A DNA stretch of 64,000 nucleotides from Mycobacterium barrassiae (GCF_025822765.1 NZ_JACKUK010000023.1:639535-703534), one strand, 5' to 3'. Positions 18,928 through 26,771 are shown, counted from the first letter of the stretch. The notes: a model not told the origin generated them from the letters alone. A program made the numbers and translations.

Positions 18928-19920
18928 GTGATCTCCTCAGCTGCCAGAGCAACCGCGCGGTTGTTTGTCATGACGGTTGCGGCCGTCGCCGGTATCGGCC
19001 TTCTCGCCGACCCTGTCGACCGGACCGCGGCGGTGCGCCTCGCCAGTGACGCGAACCCGTTGGTCGGAGCCCCGTTCTACGTCAATCCCAACTCGGCGGC
19101 GATGCGCGCTGCGCGCAGCGCGGACCCACCCAGCCCCCAGTTGACCGCTGTTGCCGAGACGCCGCAGGCGTACTGGCTGGTCCCCGGCTCCTCGGCATCC
19201 ACGGTCGCGAAGTACACGGCCGACGCCGCCGCCGCAGGCGCCATCCCGGTCTTTTCGATCTACGGCATCCCGCACCGCGACTGCGGCAGCTTCGCGGCGG
19301 GTGGCATGGGCTCGGGTGCCGCATACCGGGAATGGATCGACGGCATCGCCGCCCAGATCGGCGGTTCGCGAGCGGCGATCGTCCTCGAGCCCGACGCGCT
19401 GGCCATGGCCGACTGCCTTTCAGGCGACCAGCGCCAAGAAAGGTTCGACTTGATCCGCTACGCCGTCGACGCGCTCACGAGCAATCCGGCGGCGGCGGTG
19501 TACGTCGACGCCGGGCACCTGCGTTGGCACAGCGCCGAGGAGATGGCGTCCCGGCTGCAGCAGGCCGGCGTGGACCGCGCGCGCGGGTTCAGTCTCAACG
19601 TCGCGAACTTCTTCACCACAGAGGAGGAAATCGGCTACGGCGAAGCGATTTCCGGGCTCACCAACGGGAAGAACTACGTGATCGACACCTCGCGCAACGG
19701 CAACGGGGCAGCCCCCGACTCGCCGCTGCACTGGTGCAACCCCAGCGGCCGGGCACTCGGCGTTCCGCCCACCACGCAGACGGCGGGCCCGCACGCGGAC
19801 GCCTATCTGTGGATCAAACGTCCCGGTGAGTCCGACGGAACGTGCGACAAGGGCGATCCGCCCGCGGGCACCTTCGTCAATCAGTACGTCATCGAGTTGG
19901 CGAACAACGCGGGCCGGTAA
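18928..19920 (+). CDS. Secreted glycoside hydrolase family 6 (cellulase-like)
   Basis: A 330-residue exported hydrolase with an N-terminal signal segment (residues 8-27). GH6 hallmarks are the IYGIPHRDCGSFAAGG loop with Asp118, VLEPDALAM with the catalytic-acid Asp156, and the C-terminal AYLWIKRPGESDGTC block near residue 292. It resembles M. tuberculosis CelA1 (Rv0062), a beta-1,4-endoglucanase. No carbohydrate-binding module is present. The start is the GTG at 18928. In mycobacteria such enzymes may act on cellulose made in biofilms; the in vivo substrate is inferred. Confidence 0.93.
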   Translation: MISSAARATARLFVMTVAAVAGIGLLADPVDRTAAVRLASDANPLVGAPFYVNPNSAAMRAARSADPPSPQLTAVAETPQAYWLVPGSSASTVAKYTADAAAAGAIPVFSIYGIPHRDCGSFAAGGMGSGAAYREWIDGIAAQIGGSRAAIVLEPDALAMADCLSGDQRQERFDLIRYAVDALTSNPAAAVYVDAGHLRWHSAEEMASRLQQAGVDRARGFSLNVANFFTTEEEIGYGEAISGLTNGKNYVIDTSRNGNGAAPDSPLHWCNPSGRALGVPPTTQTAGPHADAYLWIKRPGESDGTCDKGDPPAGTFVNQYVIELANNAGR

Positions 19921-19944
19921 GCCAGAGGGCAGGACGCGAGTCCG

Positions 19945-20136
19945 CTAAGGGCAACCGAACGAATACGGCGGGTTGCCCGCACAAAAGTTCGGCAGCGCCA
20001 ACGGAATACATCCCGTCAACGTCATCGTTGCCGCGGTGAGAAGCACCATCAGCGTCAGCTTTTGTTTGAGCCACTGCCGCTCTAGAGGCCTCGCGTCGTC
20101 GGCCTTGGCCAGAGCCTGATTCAAGCACTTGCGCAT
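19945..20136 (-). CDS. Small lipoprotein-like protein
   Basis: A 63-residue protein read from an ATG that follows an AGGAG ribosome-binding site at 5-base spacing. A basic N-terminal half (about residues 1-26) precedes a hydrophobic segment that ends in a lipobox (MTLTGC). The short C-terminus contains two more Cys residues (NFCAGNPPYSFGC). It is convergent with the GH6 gene. The design (basic head, one hydrophobic segment, Cys, short tail) parallels the two 44-residue proteins nearby, though the sequence is different. Function unknown. Confidence 0.65.
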   Translation of the reverse strand: MRKCLNQALAKADDARPLERQWLKQKLTLMVLLTAATMTLTGCIPLALPNFCAGNPPYSFGCP

Positions 20137-20259
20137 GATCACTCCTCGACTCCCGCAACGACGGGCTCGCCCCAACAAACGCGAAGTACGTCTGTTACCC
20201 CTCGAGCGGCCCGTCCGCTTGCGACATCGAACAGAGACTCACCCCGTCGCGAGCTGTGC

Positions 20260-20394
20260 TCACACAGGAACGTAAACGGCTGCGGCGGCGATGCACCCCG
20301 ACGACAACACAGCGGTCGCGGCGAGGGTCGCTGTGGTCATGCCGATCCTCAACCAGGCGGATACAGGGCTGCGATTTCGCGAAGAACCGAACAT
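20260..20394 (-). CDS. 44-residue lipoprotein-like protein, copy A
   Basis: A very small gene encoding 44 residues: a basic head starting MFGSSRNRSPVSAWLR, a hydrophobic stretch, a lipobox (VLSSGC, Cys34) and the tail IAAAAVYVPV. The ribosome-binding site AAGGAGG lies 7 bases before the ATG. A perfect palindrome (TAAGTAA-N4-TTACTTA) sits 16 bases upstream. A close paralogue with the same promoter architecture lies at 21697-21831. After processing, the mature lipopeptide would be about 11 residues, more like a signal or membrane-stress peptide than an enzyme. Function unknown. Confidence 0.72.
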   Translation of the reverse strand: MFGSSRNRSPVSAWLRIGMTTATLAATAVLSSGCIAAAAVYVPV

Positions 20395-20409
20395 TGTGTG
20401 CCTCCTTGA

Positions 20410-20427
20410 TAAGTAACCACTTACTTA
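20410..20427. promoter_or_regulatory. TetR-type operator, site 1
   Basis: TAAGTAACCACTTACTTA has perfect 7-base arms and a 4-base spacer, directly upstream of small lipoprotein A. The same arms recur at 21847-21864, and a close variant lies at 22735-22752 in front of a tetR gene. Confidence 0.7.
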
Positions 20428-20818
20428 CAGCTATTGGATCACAATGCAGAAACGGCGTCAACCCCCTTTGAACAGGAAATCCTTGGCCGCAAACCGACGC
20501 TAGCTCCTCGGTCGTGAGCCGACGGCGTCGAGGATTCCCGCCCCGCACGCGTCCCCGACCCAGCGAACTTTGCGACGACCGCCGCCTAGGAGCCCCTTAC
20601 ATTTGCTACGGATGTTTAGCCGGCGTACGAAAGGGCATCATTCACCACGAGCCACGGCCCCAGTTCGACGCGGAACAACGGCCACCTGAACAACATCTGA
20701 AGAAACGTCTAATGTGCTGGAAGGCAGGTTCGCGACACGGTCGCTGCCCATGGCACCAGCGATGAACCGAGCCTGTTATCCAAAGCCACCATGTCGGCCG
20801 AGAATCGGAGTCCGCGAG
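20428..20818. other. Intergenic region without recognisable gene
   Basis: About 390 bases between the divergent small lipoprotein A and the NlpC-like gene. The first 35 bases (GTCAACCCC then TTTGA) are shared with the region upstream of copy B and so belong to the duplication. I see no supported gene, tRNA or strong hairpin in the rest. Confidence 0.55.
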
Positions 20819-21328
20819 TTGAACATACGAAAATGCCTGATTCTTTCAGCCACTTATCTCGCCGCGGCACTCTTGTTCACAGCGAGCGCATCAGCCGAGC
20901 CACGGTCGGCGATCCCTGGAGCGGATGCCGCCATAGCCAGGGCCGAAAGCCTGCTCGGTACAGACGAATTCGGCATCTACGGGTGTGAAGCTCTGGTGGC
21001 GTTCGCATTCGGCGTGTCGCAGGCCCAATTCGGTTGGGACGGCGCTTCCGAGACCATGTACCAGACGCTCCTCGAACAAGGCGAGATTCACACCGACAGG
21101 AACCCGCCGCGTGGGGCGCTCGTCTTCAGCAGAGGCTTCGTCGGTCCCCATATCGATATCTCCCGCGGGGACGGAACCTACGTATCCGGCGGCGTTCAGG
21201 GGCTTTCACCGGGATACGGCGACGGGAGCAACATCCAAATCCTGCCCAGCCCGAGTGTGGGTGACGCCAACTACACCTACCGCGGTTGGAGTCGGGGCTT
21301 TCCGAAAGAGGACCGCGCCGACACCTAG
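20819..21328 (+). CDS. Secreted NlpC/P60-like or CHAP-like peptidase candidate
   Basis: A 169-residue protein from a TTG start preceded by GGAG. It has a classical signal peptide (NIRKCLILSATYLAAALLF then TASASA). The mature part has a Cys in the GIYGCEALV segment and a His in the GPHIDIS segment. These are spaced like the catalytic Cys and His of NlpC/P60 cell-wall endopeptidases (the Cys normally lies in DCSG-like contexts), with YVSGGV and the final NYTYRGW strand completing the fold. Peptidoglycan cleavage is inferred from these motifs; the substitution around the Cys leaves some doubt. Confidence 0.65.
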   Translation: MNIRKCLILSATYLAAALLFTASASAEPRSAIPGADAAIARAESLLGTDEFGIYGCEALVAFAFGVSQAQFGWDGASETMYQTLLEQGEIHTDRNPPRGALVFSRGFVGPHIDISRGDGTYVSGGVQGLSPGYGDGSNIQILPSPSVGDANYTYRGWSRGFPKEDRADT

Positions 21329-21382
21329 CCCGAACTCAATGTTGGGCGACAAATCTCTATGGGAAGTGCGGCCCCATTCCAC

Positions 21383-21580
21383 TCAAGATTCGCAGCCGAT
21401 GCCGTCGTTGTCGCGATCCAGGTGCGGTCCGTAGTACGGCGAAGTGGACGGAATGTTGGTGTCGCCGTTGGCCCTTGCCTCCGAGCAGTTCCGGTAGGGC
21501 TGCTGCGCCTCGGCGAGTGGCGCCGGGCCGACAGCCACGATGGACGCCAGTAGCAGGCCTGCCCCGATGGTACGAGTCAT
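21383..21580 (-). CDS. Small secreted excalibur-domain protein
   Basis: A 65-residue protein with a signal peptide (GAGLLLASIVAVGPAPLAEA) and a C-terminal excalibur motif. The motif consists of the Cys in YRNCSEARANGDT and the calcium-binding-like DRDNDGIGCE loop at the very end. Such domains are found on extracellular actinobacterial and firmicute proteins and can bind Ca2+. It is convergent with the NlpC-like gene. The specific role is unknown. Confidence 0.82.
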   Translation of the reverse strand: MTRTIGAGLLLASIVAVGPAPLAEAQQPYRNCSEARANGDTNIPSTSPYYGPHLDRDNDGIGCES

Positions 21581-21696
21581 CTTGCTCTCCTCGAAGTAGT
21601 CATGAGTCGTGAAGGAATCTCCGCGTACCGACGAGCTTTAGAAGATCGCAGACGACGCGGATCGCTGTGGGAACTCCCCCGCCGAGCGCATGGTGC

Positions 21697-21831
21697 TCAC
21701 ACAGGAACGTAGACGTATCCCGCGGCGATGCACCCAGACGACAGCAGAGCGGTCGCAGTCAGGGCAGCGGTGGTCATGCTGAGCCTCAACCACGTGGATA
21801 CCGGGATGCGATTCCGGGACGTTCCGAACAT
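21697..21831 (-). CDS. 44-residue lipoprotein-like protein, copy B
   Basis: A paralogue of the 20260-20394 gene with identical length and layout: MFGTSRNRIPVSTWLRLS, a hydrophobic segment, LLSSGC lipobox, tail IAAGYVYVPV. The 5' leader is also conserved (ATGGAGG ribosome-binding site, 7 bases before the ATG, and the TAAGTAA-N4-TTACTTA palindrome at 21847-21864). Coding and non-coding parts are both conserved, which indicates duplication of an entire regulated unit of roughly 200 bases. Function unknown. Confidence 0.72.
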   Translation of the reverse strand: MFGTSRNRIPVSTWLRLSMTTAALTATALLSSGCIAAGYVYVPV

Positions 21832-21846
21832 TGTGTGCCTCCATGA

Positions 21847-21864
21847 TAAGTAACTACTTACTTA
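21847..21864. promoter_or_regulatory. TetR-type operator, site 2
   Basis: TAAGTAACTACTTACTTA has the same perfect 7-base arms as site 1 with a slightly different spacer, 16 bases before small lipoprotein B. Confidence 0.7.
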
Positions 21865-22076
21865 CAGATATTGGAGCACAGCGTCGAACCGACGTCAACC
21901 CCTTTTGACCAGCGAATCTGATGACTTAGAGCGTCCAGGCGCTGACCATGGCTGGCGGGCCCACCGGCAGCGACCTCTATGTACGGCCGGGTAGCCGCGA
22001 AGAGTCGCCGGACGGTCCATGTGCAGACCGCGACGACCTCAGCACGGTCGCGTGGCCCCCTACCCAGGTGTCTGCC

Positions 22077-22724
22077 CTACGGCCGGACTGGCTCCGCGGC
22101 AGGTACTTTCAGCCGTGCAACGACCATGTCGGCGATTGCCCGCAAGTATCGCTCGGCATCGATGGCAGACGGATGTTCACCTCCGAAGAGGTCTTTCACC
22201 AGCCAGTAGTGCGACAACGCGCTTTGCAGGACGACGGCCAAGGCCTCCCAGTCTTCGTCGGCTCGGTCCGGCCCCGCGAGTTCGGCCAACCCTCGTGACA
22301 GTACCGACAGCACCACCAAGTGCTCGTCGCGCCGCACCACGTCCAGTGCCTCCCGCGGTGTCGTGTTGTCGCGTAACAGGATTCGGGTCACATCGCGGTC
22401 GTGATCGAGCCGCTGCATACCGATCCTGCACAACAACACCACTCGATCGACGAGGTCGGTGTCGGGCGCGATGAGATCCAGCATCGCGAGCACCGAGAAA
22501 TCAGGTGAGAGGAACTGTGCGAACTGGCCGCGGTCCAGAACTCGGGCTTCCACGGCCTTGATGAGAAGCTCGTCTTTGGACTTGAAGTGGCGGTAAAGCG
22601 CGCCCGAGCCCGGCGACAGGCCCGCCGCCTGCTCGATCTGGGCGACCGAGGTGCCTGCAAACCCCTGCTCACCGAACAGGCGCAGCGCCTCGTTGAGGAT
22701 GCGCTCCCGCGTCGACTCAGCCAT
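22077..22724 (-). CDS. TetR-family regulator of the small-lipoprotein regulon (predicted)
   Basis: A 215-residue TetR regulator. The DNA-binding domain occupies about residues 4-50 (TSVAQIEQAAGLSPGSGALYRHFKSK), followed by a helical ligand-binding domain. The ATG at 22724 follows GGGAG; a TTG four codons upstream is also in frame. Its own upstream region carries AAAGTAATTAGCTACTTA (22735-22752). This matches 12 of 14 arm positions of the two perfect operators ahead of the small lipoprotein genes, so autoregulation plus control of both genes is a strong inference. Confidence 0.9.
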   Translation of the reverse strand: MAESTRERILNEALRLFGEQGFAGTSVAQIEQAAGLSPGSGALYRHFKSKDELLIKAVEARVLDRGQFAQFLSPDFSVLAMLDLIAPDTDLVDRVVLLCRIGMQRLDHDRDVTRILLRDNTTPREALDVVRRDEHLVVLSVLSRGLAELAGPDRADEDWEALAVVLQSALSHYWLVKDLFGGEHPSAIDAERYLRAIADMVVARLKVPAAEPVRP

Positions 22725-22734
22725 TTCGACTCCC

Positions 22735-22752
22735 AAAGTAATTAGCTACTTA
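22735..22752. promoter_or_regulatory. TetR-type operator, site 3 (autoregulatory)
   Basis: AAAGTAATTAGCTACTTA, an imperfect version of sites 1 and 2, lies 11 bases upstream of the tetR start codon. The weaker match would suit autoregulation. Confidence 0.6.
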
Positions 22753-22879
22753 CTCAGGGTGCCCAGGATTGGTTGGGGTGTCAACTGTGACCGGCAGGTG
22801 CCGCCAACCGACGCGCCATGCTCGAGGCCACGTCCTCAACACCAGAAACATCCAGGCTCAGGTACCTCAGCCGTTACGA

Positions 22880-22894
22880 TTTAGGTGACCTAAA
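22880..22894. promoter_or_regulatory. Palindrome upstream of Ser/Thr kinase
   Basis: TTTAGGTGACCTAAA is a perfect 7-base inverted repeat around one central base, ending 11 bases before the kinase ATG. The half-site resembles those of DtxR/IdeR-type metal regulators, but the spacing is wrong for a standard IdeR box. Regulator unknown. Confidence 0.45.
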
Positions 22895-22905
22895 ACGAGG
22901 TTGCC

Positions 22906-24897
22906 ATGACAGATCCGACTGCCAGCTATGCGGCAGGGTTCACTCAAACGCACGCGGGGACCGAAACCGGCCAATTCACAGGACGTCTCACCGGAACATT
23001 CGGCTCAGCATTTGCCGATATCAGCCCATCCGCCGACTTCACGCAGCTAGAGCCCGGCCAGCGACTCGACGACTTCGATCTGCTCATCGAACTCGGCAGG
23101 GGTGCATTCGCGCGAGTGTTTCTGGCCCGGCAACTTTCGCTGCAGCGGCTGGTGGCGGTCAAGATATCGGCGAACCGCGGCCACGAACCACAAACCCTCG
23201 CTCAGCTGGATCACGATCACATCGTTCGAGTCTTCGACCAGCATGTTCTCCGCGATCGAGACTGGCGGCTGCTGTACATGCAGTATTTGCCCGGCGGGAC
23301 GCTGCTCGACGTCGGTCGGGTGATTTTCGCCGGGGAGCAGCGGCCTGACTCGGGTCAGGCCTTGCTCGACGCGGTGGACATCGCACTCGAGTCACGCGGT
23401 GAGAGCCGGCCAACCCAATCGATCACTCGCGCTGAGCTGGCCACCCTTTCCTGGCCCGAGACTGTCGCGTGGCTGGGGAAACGCCTGGCCGGAGCGTTGC
23501 ACTATGCGAACTCACGGGGCGTCCTGCACCGCGACGTCAAACCCGCGAACGTACTGCTCACGCGCGACGGCACCCCCAAACTCGCGGACTTCAACGTCAG
23601 CTTCTCCCGCAACGTCGAGGGCGCAAGCCCGTTCGACTATTTCGGCGGCTCACTGTCCTACATGTCTCCCGAACAGCTCACGGCTTGCCAGCCGGGACAC
23701 ACGCTGGAACAAGCGGACCTCGATACCCGCAGCGATATCTACTCGCTTGCGGTCGTGTTGTGGGAACTCCTGACCGGCATGAAGCCGTTCGACGATTCCG
23801 CGGCGCAAGCCGCTCGGGCGGGCTCGGCCGGATTGGTCGGCGACGGTACCGCGCTCGAGCTGATGCTGACCACCCGCGCAGAAGGAATTTCGTCTGCTGC
23901 GCTCGCCGCGCTACCTAGCGACTGTCCTACCGCGCTGCGTCGAGTGCTGCGCAAGGCATTGAGCGCCGAGCGCGACCAACGGTGGGGCTCTGGCGCTGAA
24001 TTCGCCGAGCAACTCCAGCTATGCCTAGACCCGCACGCTCGAGACTTGGTGGATCCGCCCGCGCGCAGTTGGCGACTGCGGCTGCGGCCGTTCATTCTTC
24101 CGGTTAGTGCGCTGGCCGTCCTCATCCCCGTGATGCTGGCCGGCGCGTACAACATTCAGCACAATCAGCTGCTTATCGTCAGCCATCTTTCCGAGCAGGC
24201 TCAAAGTCGGTTTTTTCTGGTCACCACGCTGATCAACCTGATTTTTTTTCCTCTCGGCGCAGCGGTGGTGGTCTATTGGTGTCGCTACGTCATCCTGGTC
24301 CCGCGGCGCCTGCGACGGGGGCCAGCACCACCCGCAGAAGCCTTGGCCCGAGCACGCCATGACTGTCTGGTCATGGGTGATCGAGTGGTGTTGGTCGTGT
24401 TTGGGTTGGTGTTCGTGAGCGCGCTGACGTTTCCGCTCCTCATGCAACTTTTCGCGGGTGGAATCTCTGCTCGGTCTGCAATCCATTTCTTCGGGTCGAT
24501 CACTGTGTGTGGCGCTATCGCGATCGCGTACCCGTTCTTCTTGCTCACCTTTTACATCGTGCGCAGCGTCTACCCGGAACTGGTCGCATACGGACAGACG
24601 AGTGTGGGAGAGGCCGAACAGCTAGAAGCACTCAGCCGCCGACTGCCACGCTATTTGGCGGTCGCGGCCTCAGTGCCGTTGCTCGGCATTGTGGCGGTCA
24701 GCTTCTTGACCGCCTCTGAGATCGCCGCAGTCATCGTCCCGGTCAGAGTGCTGTGTATTGGGGGCATTGCCGGATTCGTGCTCGCATATTGGCTGTCGCG
24801 GCAGATCGAATCCGACATTCGCGCCCTCGAACGGGTGATTTGCCAACGAGCGCCATACGAGATTCCACATTCAATTCGCCGTGCGCCGCTGCGTTGA
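22906..24897 (+). CDS. Transmembrane Ser/Thr protein kinase with polytopic C-terminus
   Basis: A 663-residue protein. Residues about 57-375 form a Hanks-type kinase: glycine loop LGRGAFARVF, VAVK lysine K86, HRDVKPANVLL catalytic loop (Asp210). The metal-binding motif is DFN instead of DFG (228-230). About 50 extra residues (137-190) are inserted before the catalytic lobe. After about residue 395 there are roughly six hydrophobic segments rather than the single helix plus PASTA sensor of typical mycobacterial kinases. It is the last chromosomal gene before attL. The sensor function of the membrane domain is unknown; kinase activity is likely because the DFG Asp and other essentials remain. 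Confidence 0.88.
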   Translation: MTDPTASYAAGFTQTHAGTETGQFTGRLTGTFGSAFADISPSADFTQLEPGQRLDDFDLLIELGRGAFARVFLARQLSLQRLVAVKISANRGHEPQTLAQLDHDHIVRVFDQHVLRDRDWRLLYMQYLPGGTLLDVGRVIFAGEQRPDSGQALLDAVDIALESRGESRPTQSITRAELATLSWPETVAWLGKRLAGALHYANSRGVLHRDVKPANVLLTRDGTPKLADFNVSFSRNVEGASPFDYFGGSLSYMSPEQLTACQPGHTLEQADLDTRSDIYSLAVVLWELLTGMKPFDDSAAQAARAGSAGLVGDGTALELMLTTRAEGISSAALAALPSDCPTALRRVLRKALSAERDQRWGSGAEFAEQLQLCLDPHARDLVDPPARSWRLRLRPFILPVSALAVLIPVMLAGAYNIQHNQLLIVSHLSEQAQSRFFLVTTLINLIFFPLGAAVVVYWCRYVILVPRRLRRGPAPPAEALARARHDCLVMGDRVVLVVFGLVFVSALTFPLLMQLFAGGISARSAIHFFGSITVCGAIAIAYPFFLLTFYIVRSVYPELVAYGQTSVGEAEQLEALSRRLPRYLAVAASVPLLGIVAVSFLTASEIAAVIVPVRVLCIGGIAGFVLAYWLSRQIESDIRALERVICQRAPYEIPHSIRRAPLR

Positions 24898-24937
24898 CGG
24901 ACAACGGACCGGTGCGAAACCGCTCCCCGAACGACAA

Positions 24938-24967
24938 AACCCGTTCCGACAGAAGTCGGAACGGGTT
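24938..24967 (-). terminator. Original tRNA-Ala terminator stranded at attL
   Basis: AACCCGTTCCGAC and its exact complement form a 13-base stem with a 4-base loop. On the minus strand it is followed by TTTTG, as expected for a terminator of leftward transcription. It lies 7 bases beyond the left attachment repeat, so before integration it stood directly downstream of the tRNA-Ala gene. Confidence 0.75.
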
Positions 24968-24974
24968 CCTGTGT

Positions 24975-25022
24975 TGTGGAGCTAAGGGGATTCGAACCCC
25001 TGACCCCCACACTGCCAGTGTG
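24975..25022. repeat. attL core, 48-bp direct repeat
   Basis: Identical over 48 bases to 35569-35616. It contains the 3' half of tRNA-Ala (anticodon loop to discriminator base, reading leftward) without the 5' half, so this is the displaced tRNA fragment. Confidence 0.95.
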
Positions 25023-25134
25023 AAAGTTGGTGTGCTGGTCTGTATCTCGGCGTCTACTGCGGTCATCTCTGTGCAGGTCAGAGGGTTGTCTATGTACCGA
25101 TACGTCTACTGCGTATTTGCCAGTGATCGAGAGT

Positions 25135-25156
25135 GTTAGGACACAGTTAGGACACG
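25135..25156 (+). repeat. Integrase arm-type sites, left arm
   Basis: Two tandem 11-base units, GTTAGGACACA and GTTAGGACACG. The TAGGACA core recurs three times in the same orientation at the right end (35458-35494), as expected for tyrosine-integrase arm-binding sites flanking attP. Confidence 0.65.
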
Positions 25157-25173
25157 CCGAACGGGTGTTCGGG

Positions 25174-25476
25174 TCAGGCCGACTTGATCACGCCTTCGTA
25201 GTGGCGCACACGGCCACGGCCGTCACGGATCGGCACCATCGGCTTTTCCAGCCGTGCGTTGGTGCGGTCGGCGAACGCAAACGACACGTTGCACGTGGCA
25301 GCGTCAGGGGGATCGAATTGGCGCGGGAGGATCAGCCGGGTTTGGGTCACACCGCCGAACGGTCCGAGCTTTCCGGCGTTGTGCTCGGTGACCACGACGC
25401 CGTAGTACACGGCTGTGACGGCGGGGCCATTCTTCGGGCAGAACTTCACCTCGATACGGTCGCGGCCAAGCATCAC
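25174..25476 (-). CDS. Probable head-tail connector/stopper protein
   Basis: A 100-residue beta-rich protein, the last gene of the leftward structural block. It overlaps the stop of the upstream connector by four bases. It contains no catalytic motif. Small beta-strand proteins in this place, after capsid and first adaptor, are usually head-completion or stopper proteins (gp16/FII-like), which form the docking surface for the tail. In a tailless element this protein would determine which helper tails can attach. The assignment rests on position and size. Confidence 0.55.
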   Translation of the reverse strand: MMLGRDRIEVKFCPKNGPAVTAVYYGVVVTEHNAGKLGPFGGVTQTRLILPRQFDPPDAATCNVSFAFADRTNARLEKPMVPIRDGRGRVRHYEGVIKSA

Positions 25477-25787
25477 TGCGCCCTCACCCGGTAGCGGTTC
25501 AACACGATCTGCTCGGCGAGGTTCCAGCCCTGCCAGCCGCCGCGAAGCGCCACGCTGCCGTAGTCGGTCGCGATCTGCTCGGGATTGGCGACCAGGCGCG
25601 CCGTAGCCGTCACGATCACGGCCGCAACGTCCTCGGCGGGCTCTGCACCGACGAACCCGCGTCCGCGCGTATAGCTGCGCGCCAGCGCGGTCACGATCCC
25701 GGCGTGCTCCGATGCCAGGACGACCAGGCTGACATCGTCGCCACAGCCCAGGAAGTCAGCCACTTGCTGGCCGGTCACTGCCGCCAT
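25473..25787 (-). CDS. Head-tail adaptor-like protein
   Basis: A 104-residue, mainly helical protein starting at the ATG at 25787, preceded by AAAGGA. An N-terminal helix (AAVTGQQVADFLGCGDDV) and the repeated helices GIVTALARSYTRGRGF and DVAAVIVTATARLVANP resemble the gp6/gp15-type adaptors that close the portal after DNA packaging; proteins like this follow the capsid gene in many actinophages. Function is inferred from fold-like features and gene order. Confidence 0.65.
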   Translation of the reverse strand: MAAVTGQQVADFLGCGDDVSLVVLASEHAGIVTALARSYTRGRGFVGAEPAEDVAAVIVTATARLVANPEQIATDYGSVALRGGWQGWNLAEQIVLNRYRVRAQ

Positions 25788-25810
25788 GTCGGCTATCCTT
25801 TCGAGTGGAT

Positions 25811-25845
25811 AACCCCCCAAAATCCAAGTCCGGGGCTGGGGGGTT
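25811..25845. terminator. GC-rich hairpin between capsid and connector genes
   Basis: AACCCCCC (25811-25818) pairs with GGGGGGTT (25838-25845). It lies in the 123-base gap of the otherwise tightly packed leftward operon. A second small hairpin (GCCTAT/ATAGGC) lies at 25881-25897, just after the capsid stop. They could attenuate transcription or stabilise capsid mRNA. The T-run is on the plus strand, so terminator strength on the minus strand is doubtful. Confidence 0.45.
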
Positions 25846-25910
25846 TTCCGCTTTCCGATTGCGGGACTTCACCTTTCAATGCCTATGCCAGATAGGCGTT
25901 GTTGTTGTCT

Positions 25911-26771
25911 CTAGGCTTCGGTCAGCAGCGTGACGGCCTTGGCCTGCAACAGCGCTGTGTCCCAACGGCTCACGACGCGGATACCGATGCTGTCGTAGTC
26001 GCCCCAGGTCTGATCGAGGATCTTGACCTCGGCGTTGACATCGCGGGCCACAACTACCTTGGAGAAGTCGACCAGGGCCACCCGTGCCTTGCCCGACGCG
26101 GCTGGAATGTTGTCGGTGACGATGACGGGCAGGCCGAACAGCCGCAGCTCTGTACCGCCCGCGATGCCGCCATTCGGATCAAAGAGGTACTGCTTGCTGC
26201 CGGTGGCGGCTGTCTTGTTCTTCCGCAGCGTCGCCCACGACGAGCTGGTCATGACCCAATGGGATGGGGTCACCTTGTTGCCCTGCGCAGCCGCCAGGCC
26301 GTCGATCAGGCTGTCGGGGTCGGCCAGGTTCAGCACGCCAGTGGTGATCCCGGTAGCGCGAAGGATGCCCTTCACCGTGTTGGACGCGCCAGCACCGTCC
26401 CACAGCGCCGCGTCGAGCGCGTTGGCTACGTCGGTGACCAGCCGGGTACGCAGCACGCTTTCCAGCCCGACGACGCTGGTACGGATCAGCTCATTGCTGA
26501 GCTTCACCAGCACCTTGAGACCCTTGAGCGTGCTCGGCAACAGGGTCACCTCATCGAATGCCACGTCACCGTCGCTGATCTGCGCGCCCTCGGCCACGAA
26601 CCCGGCCGTGACGCCGTTGACGATGCGCGGCACCCGGACCGGGCTGGAACTGTCCAGCACGACGGGGCCAGCGGCCAAGAACGTGCTGGCCTGCTCTAGC
26701 GGCTGGACGAGCAGGCTGGCGACCTGCGACTGAATAAGAGTGCTGTTGCCCGAAGTTACTTCGATGGCCAT
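25911..26771 (-). CDS. Phage major capsid protein (HK97 fold)
   Basis: A 286-residue capsid protein. The N-terminal SQVASLLVQPLEQASTFLAA segment, the VRVPRIVNGVTAGFVAEGAQ strand region, the SNELIRTS spine-helix region and the GLPVIVTDNIP strand are typical of HK97-like phage coat proteins. It is short and lacks a fused delta domain, agreeing with a separate scaffold gene upstream. The start is the second in-frame ATG (26771) because AAGGAA lies 9 bases before it. The 115-base leader upstream, starting with a palindrome, allows independent expression, as is usual for the most abundant structural protein. Confidence 0.92.
   Translation of the reverse strand: MAIEVTSGNSTLIQSQVASLLVQPLEQASTFLAAGPVVLDSSSPVRVPRIVNGVTAGFVAEGAQISDGDVAFDEVTLLPSTLKGLKVLVKLSNELIRTSVVGLESVLRTRLVTDVANALDAALWDGAGASNTVKGILRATGITTGVLNLADPDSLIDGLAAAQGNKVTPSHWVMTSSSWATLRKNKTAATGSKQYLFDPNGGIAGGTELRLFGLPVIVTDNIPAASGKARVALVDFSKVVVARDVNAEVKILDQTWGDYDSIGIRVVSRWDTALLQAKAVTLLTEA

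Noticed and set aside
22880-22894. TTTAGGTGACCTAAA considered as an IdeR iron box
   Set aside because: Half-sites are 1 base apart instead of 7, so it does not fit the 19-bp IdeR consensus; kept only as an unassigned palindrome.
25756-25872. Possible 38-codon frame (GTG start) between capsid and connector on the minus strand
   Set aside because: Its start has no properly spaced ribosome-binding site and it runs through the GC hairpin and into the connector gene; the basic N-terminus looks phage-like but support is too weak.
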